64,000 nt of DNA from Gammaproteobacteria bacterium. GTDB taxonomy: Bacteria; Pseudomonadota; Gammaproteobacteria; Nevskiales; Nevskiaceae. The DNA lies in NCBI GenBank assembly GCA_026398815.1, contig JAPLSA010000023.1, positions 1 to 64,000 on the forward strand, given 5' to 3'. Of this stretch, positions 20,666-29,792 are shown in pieces; position 1 is the first letter of the stretch, and each line of letters starts with the position of its first letter. The translations under genes and the position numbers were made by a program. The notes below the pieces were generated by a model. That model was not told the origin of the DNA, did no database searches, and was given only the letters and a program-made list of their open reading frames with translations.

Positions 20666-21514
20666 TCAGACGCCGAGCTGCGTGGCGTGGTGCTTCAGGT
20701 GATCGGCAACGAAGCTCTGGATGAACCAGTACGAATGGTCGTAGTCGGCGTGCAGCCGCAGGCTCAGGCGCTGCCCCGAAGCCCGGGCAGCGGCATCGAG
20801 GTGCTCGGGCTTCAGCTCGCGGGCCAGGAAGTTGTCCGCGAGTCCCTGGTCCACCAGCAGCAGCCCCGGATACGGCTTGGCCCTGATCAGCAGGCTGGCG
20901 TCGTACGACTCCCAGGTCGACTGGTCGGCACCGAGATAGTTCCCGAACGCCTTCTGGCCCCAGGGCACGGCGACCGGATTGGAGATCGGCGCGAACGCCG
21001 ACACCGAATGCCAACGATCCGGGTTGCGCAGTGCCGTAACCAGCGCGCCGTGACCACCCATCGAATGGCCGAAGATGCCGCGCCTGCCGGCAAGGACCGG
21101 GAAGTTCGCCTCGATCAGCGCCGGCAGTTCCGCGTTGACGTAGGAACCCATCCGGTAGTTCGTCTTCCAGGGGGCCTGCGTGGCGTCCAGATAGAAGCCG
21201 GCGGCCAGGCCGAAATCCCAGCTGTCGGCTTCGCCGGGCAGGTTCAGGCCGCGCGGACTGGTGTCGCAGGCCACCAGGGCCAGGCCCAATTCGGCCGCCA
21301 CCCGCTGGGCGCCGGCCTTGATCAGGAAGGTTTCCTCGGTGCAGGTCAGGCCAGCCAGGTAGTACAGCGCCGGCACCTTGCGATGGGCGGCCTGCGGCGG
21401 CAGGTAGACGCCGAACTTCATCGCCGTGCCGGTCTCCTTCGAGGCATGGGTGTAGAAGCCCATGCGGCCGCCGAAGCAGGCCTGATCGCTGCGCTTCTCG
21501 ATCGCTCCCGACAT
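20666..21514 (-). CDS. fghA: S-formylglutathione hydrolase
   Basis: Hydrolyses S-formylglutathione to formate and glutathione, the second step of glutathione-linked formaldehyde oxidation. The 282-residue alpha/beta hydrolase has the esterase-D start FGVYLPPQA, LAGLTCTEETF, the nucleophile Ser151 in GHSMGGHG, and the catalytic His in YDHSYWF. Its start overlaps the dehydrogenase stop by one base (ATGA), so the two enzymes are translationally coupled. Confidence 0.95.
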   Translation of the reverse strand: MSGAIEKRSDQACFGGRMGFYTHASKETGTAMKFGVYLPPQAAHRKVPALYYLAGLTCTEETFLIKAGAQRVAAELGLALVACDTSPRGLNLPGEADSWDFGLAAGFYLDATQAPWKTNYRMGSYVNAELPALIEANFPVLAGRRGIFGHSMGGHGALVTALRNPDRWHSVSAFAPISNPVAVPWGQKAFGNYLGADQSTWESYDASLLIRAKPYPGLLLVDQGLADNFLARELKPEHLDAAARASGQRLSLRLHADYDHSYWFIQSFVADHLKHHATQLGV

Positions 21515-22623
21515 CAGTACAGCACCACGCCGCGGATCGATTCGCCGCGCGCCATCAGATCGAAGCCTTCGTTGATCTTCTCCAGCGGCATCGTGTGCGT
21601 GATCAGGTCGTCGATGTTGATCTTCTTGTCCATGTACCAGTCGACGATGCGCGGCACGTCGGTACGGCCCTTGGCACCGCCGAACGCCGAGCCGATCCAG
21701 CGACGGCCGGTGACCAGCTGGAACGGACGGGTGCTGATTTCGGCACCGGCCGGTGCCACGCCGATGATCGTCGACATGCCCCAGCCCTTGTGGCAGCACT
21801 CCAGCGCCTGGCGCATCAGCTTGACGTTGCCGGTGCACTCGAAGGTGTGGTCGGCGCCGCCCTTGGTCAGCTCGACCAGATGAGCCACCAGATCACCCTG
21901 GACTTCCTTCGGGTTGACGAAGTGGGTCATGCCGAACTGGCGCGCCATGGCTTCGCGGGTCGGGTTGATGTCGATGCCGACGATCATGTTGGCGCCGACC
22001 ATCTTCAGGCCCTGGATCACGTTCAGGCCGATGCCGCCAAGACCGAACACCACGCAGTTGGTGCCGTATTCCACCTTGGCGGTGAACAGCACCGCGCCGA
22101 TGCCGGTGGTGACGCCGCAGCCGATGTAGCAGATCTTGTCGAACGGGGCGTCTTCGCGAACTTTGGCGACGGCGATTTCCGGCAGCACCGTGTAGTTGGC
22201 GAACGTCGAGCAGCCCATGTAGTGCAGCACCGGCTTGCCCTGGAAGCTGAAGCGGCTGCTGCCGTCCGGCATCAGGCCCTTGCCTTGCGTCGCGCGGATG
22301 CGCTGGCACAGATTGGTCTTGCCGGAGAGGCAGTAATCGCACTCGCGGCATTCCGGCGTGTACAGCGGGATCACGTGATCGCCCTTCTTGACGCTGGTCA
22401 CACCGGCGCCGACGTCGACGACGATGCCGGCGCCTTCGTGGCCGAGGATCACCGGGAACATGCCTTCCGGGTCATCGCCGGACAGGGTGAACTTGTCGGT
22501 GTGGCAGAGGCCGGTGGCCTTGACTTCGACCAGCACTTCGCCCGGGCGCGGGCCATCGAGCTGCACGGTTTCGATCGACAGTGGCTTGCCGGCTTCGAAG
22601 GCAACGGCGGCGCGTACATCCAT
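21514..22623 (-). CDS. frmA: S-(hydroxymethyl)glutathione dehydrogenase (class III alcohol dehydrogenase)
   Basis: Oxidises the glutathione adduct of formaldehyde with NAD. The 369-residue protein is a zinc class III ADH: catalytic zinc residues in GLCHTD (Cys40) and GHEGAG, four structural zinc cysteines in the block from CRECDYC to NLC, and the NAD loop GLGGIGLNVIQG. AGGAGCAAG precedes ATG 22623. It is coupled to fghA and lies 207 bases downstream of the sigma-54 activator gene. With XoxF producing formaldehyde, this is the likely dissimilation route to formate. Confidence 0.95.
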   Translation of the reverse strand: MDVRAAVAFEAGKPLSIETVQLDGPRPGEVLVEVKATGLCHTDKFTLSGDDPEGMFPVILGHEGAGIVVDVGAGVTSVKKGDHVIPLYTPECRECDYCLSGKTNLCQRIRATQGKGLMPDGSSRFSFQGKPVLHYMGCSTFANYTVLPEIAVAKVREDAPFDKICYIGCGVTTGIGAVLFTAKVEYGTNCVVFGLGGIGLNVIQGLKMVGANMIVGIDINPTREAMARQFGMTHFVNPKEVQGDLVAHLVELTKGGADHTFECTGNVKLMRQALECCHKGWGMSTIIGVAPAGAEISTRPFQLVTGRRWIGSAFGGAKGRTDVPRIVDWYMDKKINIDDLITHTMPLEKINEGFDLMARGESIRGVVLY

Positions 22624-22830
22624 GGTCTTGCTCCTGTTTTTTTCTGTTGGGGCTGGGGTTGGGGCTGAGCGTGCGGTCCAGCCCCGGGTGCTTCGGGTGA
22701 TGCAGTGACAGCGGGTCCGCCGTTGGCGCGACCGTGCAGCTGGCTTGGCGCCTGCCGTCAGCGCTGGTGGTGACCGGTGATGCGCGCGCCGTTGCCGGTC
22801 GCGCATCGGGCAGGTGGCGGTGCGGGGGCG

Positions 22831-24846
22831 TCAGCCATCGCCGGCGCTCGACTCGGCAGATGCGCGCGGATGGTGTTCTGCGGCCACGCCTTCACGCCGC
22901 GTGATGCCGTGACGAAACATCTTGCGATAGAGCGTCTTGCGGCTGACATGCAGTTGCACGGCCGCCGCACTGACATTCCAGCGGCAGCATTCGAGCACCC
23001 GCCGCAGCGCTTCCCGTTCGGCTTCGCCGAGCACGTCGTCGCCGTCCAGGTCGAGTTCGATGGCGTCGCTGGCCACGGCCGGCGCCGCGCTGCTGGTGCC
23101 GGCGGACAGCCATTCCTCGTCGAAATCGGCCAAGGTCAGGCAATCGTTTTCGGACATCGCGATCATCGTGCGCAGCACGTTGCGCAGCTGGCGGATGTTG
23201 CCGGGCCACGGCGATTGCAGCAGCCGGCGCATCGCGGCGTCGTTGATGTCGATCTCCGTATCGCGATCCCGGGATTCTTCGCGGATCAGGTTGAGAATCA
23301 GATCGCGGCTGTCGTGACGATCGCGCAGCGCCGGCATCCGCAGCGACAGCCCGTTGAGCCGGTAGTACAGGTCTTCGCGGAAACGCCGCTCGCGCACCTG
23401 CTGCAGCAGGTCGCAATGGGTGGCGCTGATGATACGGATGTCGACCGGAATCGCCTTCGATGCGCCCAGTGGAATGACTTCTCGATCTTCGATCACCGAC
23501 AGCAGGCGCACCTGCAGCGGCAGCGGCATGTCGCCGATCTCGTCCAGGAACAGCGTGCCGCCATTGGCCTGCACGACGCGACCGGAATGACCTTCGCGGG
23601 TGGCGCCGGTGAAGGCGCCGGCCTTGTAGCCGAACAGCTCGGATTCGATCAACGTCTCCGGGATGGCGGCGCAGTTGACGGTCACGAACGGCTTGTCGGC
23701 GCGCCGGCTGGCGGCGTGGATGGCCTTTGCGAAACAGCCCTTGCCGGTACCGGTTTCACCGAGCAGCAGCACCGGGATGTTGCGATCCAGCACGCGACGG
23801 ACAATGCGGACGTTGTTAGCCATCTGCGGATCGCCGTATTCCATCGCCGCCAGCGGTCCGCAGGTCGACGTGGCGGGCAGCTCGACATGATCGCGGCGGC
23901 CCTGCTCGGTGCGCAGTTCGCGCTCCGGCGGCTGGATGGCGCTCCACAGGCGCGTCTGGCTGGCGCGCGCCAGCAGCGGTGCCGGCCGGAATGCACGGCG
24001 GGATGCCAGCTGCATCTGGGTGGCAAGCGTGGTGTCGAACACTGCCTCCAGCGCCTGGCCACAGAGCGCGCGGTGATCCGGTGCGCCAAGCAGTTCCAGC
24101 GCGCTGCGATTGGCGCCGACGATCATGCCGTTGTCATCGAAGGCGACGATGCCTTCACCGGGTGTGGAGATGAATTCCTGCTGACGATGGAAACGCAGCA
24201 TGTAGTGACGCTTGCAGCTTTCCAGCAGCGCGCGGTTCTCGATGTTCTGCGCGGCGATCTCCACCAGCGCCAGCGTGTGCGTCTGGGCCCGGTTGAAGCT
24301 GCCGGAAATGTCCAGCGCCGCCACCACCTTGCCCTGCGAATCGAAGATCGGCGTTGCCGAGCAGGTGAGCTCGGTGTTCTGCGCCAGGAAGTGCTCGTTC
24401 TGGTGGATCACCACCGAGCGCTGCTCGACGATGCAGGTCCCCATGCCATTGGTGCCGAGTTCCCGCTCGCTCCACACCGCGCCTTCACGCAGGCCGCTGC
24501 GCTTGGCCGTGGCGGCGAAGCCGGGATCGCCAACGTAGTGCAGGATCACGCCGTCCTGATCGGTCAGCATGATGCCGAAGTCGTTCTGGTGCAGACGCTT
24601 GCGTAGGCTCAGCAGCTCGATCCGGGCAATCGACAGCAGCAGGCCATGCTGCTCGCGCCGTGCCTGCAGTTCAGGCCGATCGACGACAGTGGCTTTTTTC
24701 GGTGTCAGCGGGTCGAGCGCGTAGGTTTCGATGCAACGCGCCCAGGAGTGGCGCACCCGATGGTTGATGTCCGAAGCCGGAACGAGCCCCTGTACTGCGG
24801 ACTCCACCAGGCTGGCGTGACGCATCGCTTTCTGCGTGGTCAACAT
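22831..24846 (-). CDS. Sigma-54-dependent transcriptional activator (AcoR type)
   Basis: The 671-residue protein has an N-terminal GAF-like sensor region (about 60-215, with LGTNGMGTCIVEQRSVVIHQ), a PAS-like segment (about 230-270), a AAA+ domain with Walker A GETGTGKG (363-370), the sigma-54 contact GAFTGAT (410-416) and Walker B LFLDEIGD, and a Fis-type helix-turn-helix near the C-terminus. GGAGGAG precedes ATG 24846. The frame is open for about 216 more codons upstream, but that part is low-complexity and lacks a matching family. Related activators control alcohol or acetoin use; here position suggests control of the formaldehyde or methanol genes. Confidence 0.9.
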   Translation of the reverse strand: MLTTQKAMRHASLVESAVQGLVPASDINHRVRHSWARCIETYALDPLTPKKATVVDRPELQARREQHGLLLSIARIELLSLRKRLHQNDFGIMLTDQDGVILHYVGDPGFAATAKRSGLREGAVWSERELGTNGMGTCIVEQRSVVIHQNEHFLAQNTELTCSATPIFDSQGKVVAALDISGSFNRAQTHTLALVEIAAQNIENRALLESCKRHYMLRFHRQQEFISTPGEGIVAFDDNGMIVGANRSALELLGAPDHRALCGQALEAVFDTTLATQMQLASRRAFRPAPLLARASQTRLWSAIQPPERELRTEQGRRDHVELPATSTCGPLAAMEYGDPQMANNVRIVRRVLDRNIPVLLLGETGTGKGCFAKAIHAASRRADKPFVTVNCAAIPETLIESELFGYKAGAFTGATREGHSGRVVQANGGTLFLDEIGDMPLPLQVRLLSVIEDREVIPLGASKAIPVDIRIISATHCDLLQQVRERRFREDLYYRLNGLSLRMPALRDRHDSRDLILNLIREESRDRDTEIDINDAAMRRLLQSPWPGNIRQLRNVLRTMIAMSENDCLTLADFDEEWLSAGTSSAAPAVASDAIELDLDGDDVLGEAEREALRRVLECCRWNVSAAAVQLHVSRKTLYRKMFRHGITRREGVAAEHHPRASAESSAGDG

Positions 24847-25519
24847 CGTCTCCTCCGTGCGCGCCATCGAACCCGTGGGTTCGTGGTCGTTATCGTGATG
24901 GCGTTCGGCCATCGCGCGCGGATCGTCGTGATTGGCGAGGCCTTGACGAGGAGGCTGTGATGCACCGGACGCCGGAAGACTACCCCCGTCGGTTGCCCGG
25001 TACAACAATCGGTTCGGCTGTGCCGAATGGGGTGTCGACGGCCCATGGAATGGACCGTCCGAGCCGTCGATCAGGCTGCCCGGAATGATCACCCAATCGC
25101 TGCCGGCAAGACTGTCGCGGCCATCCCAGCGCGTTTGTCGGCGGGCGGCAATCGGCATCTCGTCGGTCTTTTCTGCAGGCTCGATTGGCTGTGCGTTCCC
25201 GGCACGGCGGTTGCGGTCACGACCTTCGCTCATCTCAGCGCGTGCCTGACGGCAAGCTCGTTCGCGCACCCCGCAGTCGGGGCCGGCCGGCGGCGGCAAG
25301 TCGGGCGATAGCGTCGATGGACATGGCGAGGAGCGGGCTGGATGAGCGTTCGCGGATCGATCCGCTGGCAAGCGGGATTGCAGATCGCGTGCCATCCGGG
25401 AAGGCATGGCCGATGTTTGAAAATCAGCCACTTGAGGCCGGGAAAATACGGGACTGCTGCGCCTCGCAGACCCGCTGTTTCCTATCTGACCCACCCGCTG
25501 CGTCAGCGCGTGGCAAGAC
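24847..25519. other. 673-base intergenic region upstream of the sigma-54 activator gene
   Basis: No gene was recognised. The region should contain the promoter of the activator. It includes a 15-base palindrome with 6-base arms, TTCGGC TGT GCCGAA (25013-25027). The open frames here are short or low-complexity and show no family motif. The only sigma-54-like sequence (25366-25382) has the wrong element spacing and faces the opposite way. Confidence 0.4.
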
Positions 25520-26188
25520 TCAGCGACGATCGAGCGTCAGCACCGTATCGAGCGCGGGAGCAGTGCGGTCGGCATCGACATGAGTCTTCAATTCGTAGAG
25601 GCCACCTGGCACGGCACTCGACAGCGTGAAGACATAGGACTTCGACACGAACTGCTTGAGACGATCCTTGAGCGGGTCGTCGCGATACGGGTTGATCGTC
25701 ACCTCATGGCCATCGATCGTCTTGCCGGCATAGCGCAGCTGCACCGGCCGCACGGTCGCCTTTTCAGCCAGCGCCAGACGGATGCGCTTGCGGAAGTAGG
25801 CCTCCTGGCCGCCGAGGCGGTTGTGCAGGTCGCGAATGTCGTTTTCCAGGAAGTACAGGATCACCGGATTGCCGGTGCCGCCTTCGAGGCTCGACAGGTT
25901 CAGCCGGCGGCTACCGCTGAGGAAGTCGACCTTCAGTGCCCGTGCCTCCGGCTTGCCGGCGCCGACATGCAGGATGACCTGGTCAGTGAAACGGTCGCTG
26001 TCGCTGCCGGTCTGGGTGAAGACATAGGGCAGATCGGTGGCGTCCCGAATGTTCTGCAGATGGTTGTCGAGAAAGATCCGCTGCTCGGCGACCGAGATGT
26101 CGTCGCCATCGGCTGCCATCGCAGGCGGCAGTGCCGCCGCGGCGACAGCGGTGATCGAGACCAGCGCGCGCATCCATTGGCTGACCAT
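25520..26188 (-). CDS. Exported protein of unknown function near xoxF
   Basis: A 222-residue protein with a signal peptide (about 1-25, ending PPAMA-A). The mature part has alternating beta-type segments: TDLPYVFTQTGSDSDRF, ILHVGAGKPEARALKVDF and VILYFLENDIRDLHNRLGG. There are no cysteines and no recognised motif. AGGAGATT precedes ATG 26188. It lies 39 bases downstream of the protease-TPR gene on the same strand, so the two are probably co-transcribed. Position between xoxF and the formaldehyde genes hints at a periplasmic role with the dehydrogenase; this is inference only. Confidence 0.75.
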   Translation of the reverse strand: MVSQWMRALVSITAVAAAALPPAMAADGDDISVAEQRIFLDNHLQNIRDATDLPYVFTQTGSDSDRFTDQVILHVGAGKPEARALKVDFLSGSRRLNLSSLEGGTGNPVILYFLENDIRDLHNRLGGQEAYFRKRIRLALAEKATVRPVQLRYAGKTIDGHEVTINPYRDDPLKDRLKQFVSKSYVFTLSSAVPGGLYELKTHVDADRTAPALDTVLTLDRR

Positions 26189-26227
26189 GGAATCTCCTGA
26201 GGAAGTGGGTGAGGGAATGATGTGGAG

Positions 26228-27265
26228 TCAGTGTGTGCTGTCGCGATCGCCGGCGCGCAGTTCGGCGGCCATTTCGGGAGCGAGTGCATCGAGCCGCCGG
26301 GCGATTTCCTGGACCTCGTCGAAATGGCGCAGCTGTCGTTCCGCCATGCCGAGCTTCAACCAGGCTACGGCCAGCTGAGGATTGAGCTCCAGCGCCTTGT
26401 GGAATGACGGCACGGCGTCTGCGTATCGGTCCATCTGGCTCAGTGCATCGCCGCCGACGAACCAGGGTTCGGCGTTCCCGGGTTCGGCTGCTGCCCAGGT
26501 CTGCGCAAGCTGGGCCAGGTCAGTCCATTGCCGGCGGGCTTCGAGCACGGCCGCTCGCATGAAGTAGGGCAGCCGATCGACCGGCTGCGACCAGAACGGC
26601 TGTGTGTCGGCCGGCAGCGGCGCAATCGGACGGTAGTCGTCGTCGCCGGCCAGCGCGCTGTCGATCCAGTCCGCCGGAATCGAGAAGTAGTAGGCCTCCG
26701 CGCCCTTCAGGCGAAACGTCAGGATGCCGACCAGGCGGCCGTCCATCGTGAACAATCCGCCGCCGCTGGCGCCGGAGTTGAAGTAGGTGGCGCTCTGCAG
26801 CACCAAGCCGCCGTCAATCGGGTGCAGGGCGCGGATCGTGCCGACCTGGGTCGAAAGGCCGGCGCCGAACGTGTAGCCGGCGGCGGCCACTGGATTACCT
26901 ACCTCAAGGTCGCGGGCACTTGCGCGTGGCACGGCGGCGACCGATGCCAGGCGAGGCACGTCGAGCAGGCAGAGATCGCGTCCGGCGTTGGCGCGCTGCC
27001 CGCGCACCGGCCAACGCAAGCCCTGGTAGAGCAGGGCAACCGACACGGCTTTCGCGGTGACATGACAATTGGTGACGAAGCGCCCTGGCGCCACGGCGAC
27101 CGCACTGCCGAGTGAGTAGCTGCCAGCTTCGGTCACGGCTTCGACCTTGACGATGCTGGCGAGGATCGGATTGAACCGCGCCCGGTCCAGCTCTTCGGCG
27201 GCTGCCGCACCGACGCTCGCCAGTATCAACAGCAGGAGCCGCAGCGCGGCGCGCGCGATGGTCAT
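26228..27265 (-). CDS. Exported trypsin-like serine protease with C-terminal TPR region
   Basis: A 345-residue protein with signal peptide (about 1-23). The protease domain has all three catalytic elements: NCHVTA (His), GRDLCLLDV (Asp) and NSGASGGGLF (Ser). The C-terminal third (from about 255) is helical, with one or two TPR-like units (NAEPWFVGGDALSQMDRYADA, then LNPQLAVAWLKLGMAERQ). It could process a periplasmic partner such as a dehydrogenase subunit; no substrate is known. The start at 27265 is the first ATG before the signal peptide. The xoxF terminator lies upstream, so this gene needs its own promoter or read-through. Confidence 0.82.
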   Translation of the reverse strand: MTIARAALRLLLLILASVGAAAAEELDRARFNPILASIVKVEAVTEAGSYSLGSAVAVAPGRFVTNCHVTAKAVSVALLYQGLRWPVRGQRANAGRDLCLLDVPRLASVAAVPRASARDLEVGNPVAAAGYTFGAGLSTQVGTIRALHPIDGGLVLQSATYFNSGASGGGLFTMDGRLVGILTFRLKGAEAYYFSIPADWIDSALAGDDDYRPIAPLPADTQPFWSQPVDRLPYFMRAAVLEARRQWTDLAQLAQTWAAAEPGNAEPWFVGGDALSQMDRYADAVPSFHKALELNPQLAVAWLKLGMAERQLRHFDEVQEIARRLDALAPEMAAELRAGDRDSTH

Positions 27266-27393
27266 GGGTTTGCAGGCATTGGATCTGGTGAGCTTGTCGT
27301 TGACGGGCCCGGGGCGGCAATAACGGCCATCGGCACGCCGGCTGACTGGGAAGGTACAAAAGGCGAGGCACTCGCGAACGAGCGGCAGCAGCG

Positions 27394-27430
27394 CAAAAAA
27401 ATGGCGCTGCCGAGGTTGTCGGCAGCGCCA
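27394..27430 (-). terminator. Rho-independent terminator of xoxF
   Basis: Inverted repeat TGGCGCTGCCGA (27402-27413) against 27419-27430, with a 5-base loop. On the minus strand the stem is followed by a run of seven Ts (27395-27401). It lies 24 bases past the xoxF stop. Confidence 0.85.
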
Positions 27431-27453
27431 CATGCATCCACCCGCGCTTGCGA

Positions 27454-29262
27454 TCAGTCGCCCAGCGCGAACACCGTCAGCGAACCGCCCAGTTCGGTGT
27501 ACTGGTTCAGTTCACGATAACCGCCGACCGCACCGAGGCCGTCCGTATCCTTCTCAAGGCCCGCAGCCATGCCGATGCCGGCCCAGCCGCCGATGCCCGA
27601 GAACACGCCGACGTACTGCTTGCCCTTGTGCTGGTAGGTGAAGACGTTGCCGATGATGCCGGACGGGGTCTTGAACTTCCAAAGCTCCTTGCCGTCCTTG
27701 AGGCTGACCGCCTTCAGGTAGCCTTCCAGCGTGCCGTAGAACAGCACGTCGCCTGCGGTGGTCAGTGCCCCCGACCAGACCGAGAACTTCTCCGGTTTCG
27801 ACCAGACGATCTTGCCCGCGCCGGCATCCCAGACCGTGAAGTTGCCCATGCCGCCGTGGCTGTTCGGCGCCGGGAACATCGACAGCGTCGCGCCGACATA
27901 CGGCTGGCCGGCGGTGTAGTCGACGGCGAACGGCTCATAGTCCATGCAGACGTGGTTGGTCGGGATGTAGAACAGGCCAGTCTTCGGATTGAACGCCGCC
28001 GGCTGCTGGTCCTTCGAGCCCAACGCTGCCGGGCAGACGCCCTTGGTGTTGACGTCCGGACCGTTCTGCGCAGTGGAGTACTTGGAGACGACCTGCGGCC
28101 GACCCGACTTCATGTCGACGTGGGTTGCCCAGTTGACGACCGGGTCGTACTTCTCGGCCACCAGCAGCGCGCCGTTGGTGCGGTCCAGCGTGTAGCCGAA
28201 GCCGTTGCGGTCGAAGTGGACCAGTGCCTTGGTCGGCTTCCCCTTGACCGGGATGTCGGCCAGGATCATTTCATTGATGCCGTCGAAATCCCATTCGTCG
28301 AACGGCGTCATCTGGTAGACCCAGTTGACCTTGCCGGTATCGAGGTTGCGCGACCAGATCGACATCGACCACTTGTTATCGCCCGGACGCTGCGACGGGT
28401 TCCAGGTCGACGGGTTGCCGGTGCCGTAGAACACCGCGTTCAGCGCGCGATCGTAGCTGTACCAGCCCCAGGTGGTGCCGCCGCCGATCTTCCACTGGTC
28501 GCCCTTCCAGGTCTTGAGGCTGGAGTCCTTGCCGACCGGGGTGACCTTGCCGTCCGTCCAGGTCGTCGTCTTGGCCGGGTCGATCAGCATTTCGGCATCC
28601 GGACCGACGCTGTAGCCCTTCCAGGCGGGTGTGCCGTCCTTCAGGTTGTACGCAGCCAGGAAGCCACGAACACCCCACTCGCCGCCGGAGATGCCGGTGA
28701 TGACCTTGTCCTTGAAGACGTGCGGGGCATTGGTGTTGACGGCACCGAGCTTCGGATCGCCGTTCTTCACCGACCACACCAGCTTGCCGGTCTTGGCGTC
28801 GAGCGCGATCAGGTTGGAGTCAGCTTGCTGTAGCAGGATCTTGCCGTCACCAAAAGCGAGGCCGCGGTTGACGGTGTCGCAGCACATCTGCGGAATCACT
28901 GCCGGGTCCTGCTTCGGCTCGTACTTCCAGATGATCTTCTGGCTTTCGAGGTCGATCGCGAACACCTTGTTCGGGAACGGCGAATGCAGGTACATGGTGC
29001 CGTCGATGACCAGCGGCGAGCCTTCATGGCCGCGCAAAACGCCGGTCGAGAAGGTCCAGGCAACCTGCAGCTTGTTGACGTTCTTGTCGGTGATCTGGGC
29101 GAGTTTGCTGTAGCGCTGGTTGTATTCGTCGCCTGCCTGCGCCGCCCAGTTTTCCGGGTTGGCGAGGGCCTTGTCGAGGTCGGCCGCGGCATGCGACATG
29201 CCGGGGGCCGCAACGAGCGCAAAAGCGACCGCGGCCAGATTGGCCTTGTAACGGAAATTCAT
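27454..29262 (-). CDS. xoxF: Lanthanide-dependent methanol dehydrogenase, PQQ enzyme
   Basis: Periplasmic PQQ enzyme that oxidises methanol and passes electrons to cytochrome c (XoxG). The 602-residue protein has a signal peptide (about 1-26, ending MSHA-A), the adjacent cysteine pair in QMCCDT (127-128), and eight-bladed propeller repeats. Metal and catalytic residues: Glu195 in GGEWG, Asn283 in GTGNPS, and Asp325 with Asp327 in DEWDFDG. Asp at +2 from the catalytic Asp is the mark of lanthanide XoxF enzymes; calcium MxaF has Ala there. No mxaI-like small subunit is present. It has its own terminator and upstream region. Confidence 0.95.
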   Translation of the reverse strand: MNFRYKANLAAVAFALVAAPGMSHAAADLDKALANPENWAAQAGDEYNQRYSKLAQITDKNVNKLQVAWTFSTGVLRGHEGSPLVIDGTMYLHSPFPNKVFAIDLESQKIIWKYEPKQDPAVIPQMCCDTVNRGLAFGDGKILLQQADSNLIALDAKTGKLVWSVKNGDPKLGAVNTNAPHVFKDKVITGISGGEWGVRGFLAAYNLKDGTPAWKGYSVGPDAEMLIDPAKTTTWTDGKVTPVGKDSSLKTWKGDQWKIGGGTTWGWYSYDRALNAVFYGTGNPSTWNPSQRPGDNKWSMSIWSRNLDTGKVNWVYQMTPFDEWDFDGINEMILADIPVKGKPTKALVHFDRNGFGYTLDRTNGALLVAEKYDPVVNWATHVDMKSGRPQVVSKYSTAQNGPDVNTKGVCPAALGSKDQQPAAFNPKTGLFYIPTNHVCMDYEPFAVDYTAGQPYVGATLSMFPAPNSHGGMGNFTVWDAGAGKIVWSKPEKFSVWSGALTTAGDVLFYGTLEGYLKAVSLKDGKELWKFKTPSGIIGNVFTYQHKGKQYVGVFSGIGGWAGIGMAAGLEKDTDGLGAVGGYRELNQYTELGGSLTVFALGD

Positions 29263-29730
29263 CTGTTTCTCCTCCGCATTAAGAAAATTACGGTTGTATC
29301 TGTTCGATCACACGCGGACTGCACAGCGGCTGAAACATCCGGCGCATCTTTTTTTGACTCCACTGCAAACAGGGGGCAGTGAACGGGTGCAGCTTGAATC
29401 GCTCCACGAGACGACTGCCGTGTTGCCCTCAATAACCGAACCTGCCGCCATGGGAGCAACAGCCGTGCCACCCTGGGCAGCCTTCCCGGTTAGTAAAAGA
29501 AGTCAATGAAAACAGCAAGATGAAGGAGTCCGTGATTGTGCATTTGCACAATGCCGGCGGCTCGCCGCAATGGCTGGCGCAGTTTTGACCCAAGTGTTTC
29601 GGCCCGCGTTGAAGGCCTGAGGAATTGCAACCTGGTTACCGGCCGCGCACGGCCTGCCGAAGGGAAGCCGGGGCCGATGGTCGGCGTGATGCCCGGCACG
29701 CAACCGGCGATGACGACGGAACGGCGACAC
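29263..29730 (-). promoter_or_regulatory. Upstream region of xoxF with a candidate operator
   Basis: No gene is seen in these 468 bases. GGAGGAG lies directly before the xoxF start. About 100 bases upstream of the start is an inverted repeat CACTGC (29361-29366) against GCAGTG (29376-29381), next to an A/T-rich stretch, a plausible regulator site. The part near 29540-29730 has no recognised element. Confidence 0.35.
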
Positions 29731-29760
29731 AAAAAAAGGCCGGGGATCGCGATCCCCGGC
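29731..29760 (-). terminator. Rho-independent terminator of the thiolase gene
   Basis: Perfect palindrome GCCGGGGATCG/CGATCCCCGGC (29739-29760). On the minus strand it is followed by seven Ts (29731-29737). It lies 32 bases past the thiolase stop. Confidence 0.88.
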
Positions 29761-29792
29761 TTGGTGTCCGAAACGGTCCGCAGATGGCGGCG

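Noticed and set aside
25366-25382. TGGCAAG...ATTGCA as a sigma-54 promoter
   Set aside because: There are 11 instead of 10 bases between the GG and GC elements, and no plus-strand gene lies downstream.
24847-25494. N-terminal extension of the sigma-54 activator by 216 codons
   Set aside because: Low-complexity, no recognised domain, and a strong ribosome site (GGAGGAG) precedes the ATG at 24846.
27454-29262. Calcium-type MxaF methanol dehydrogenase
   Set aside because: Asp327, two residues after the catalytic Asp325, is the lanthanide ligand of XoxF; MxaF has Ala, and no mxaI gene is present.
29361-29381. GCAAACAGGGGGCAG on the minus strand as a sigma-54 promoter of xoxF
   Set aside because: The -12 TTGCA is present but the -24 element reads CTG instead of TGG; listed only as an inverted repeat.
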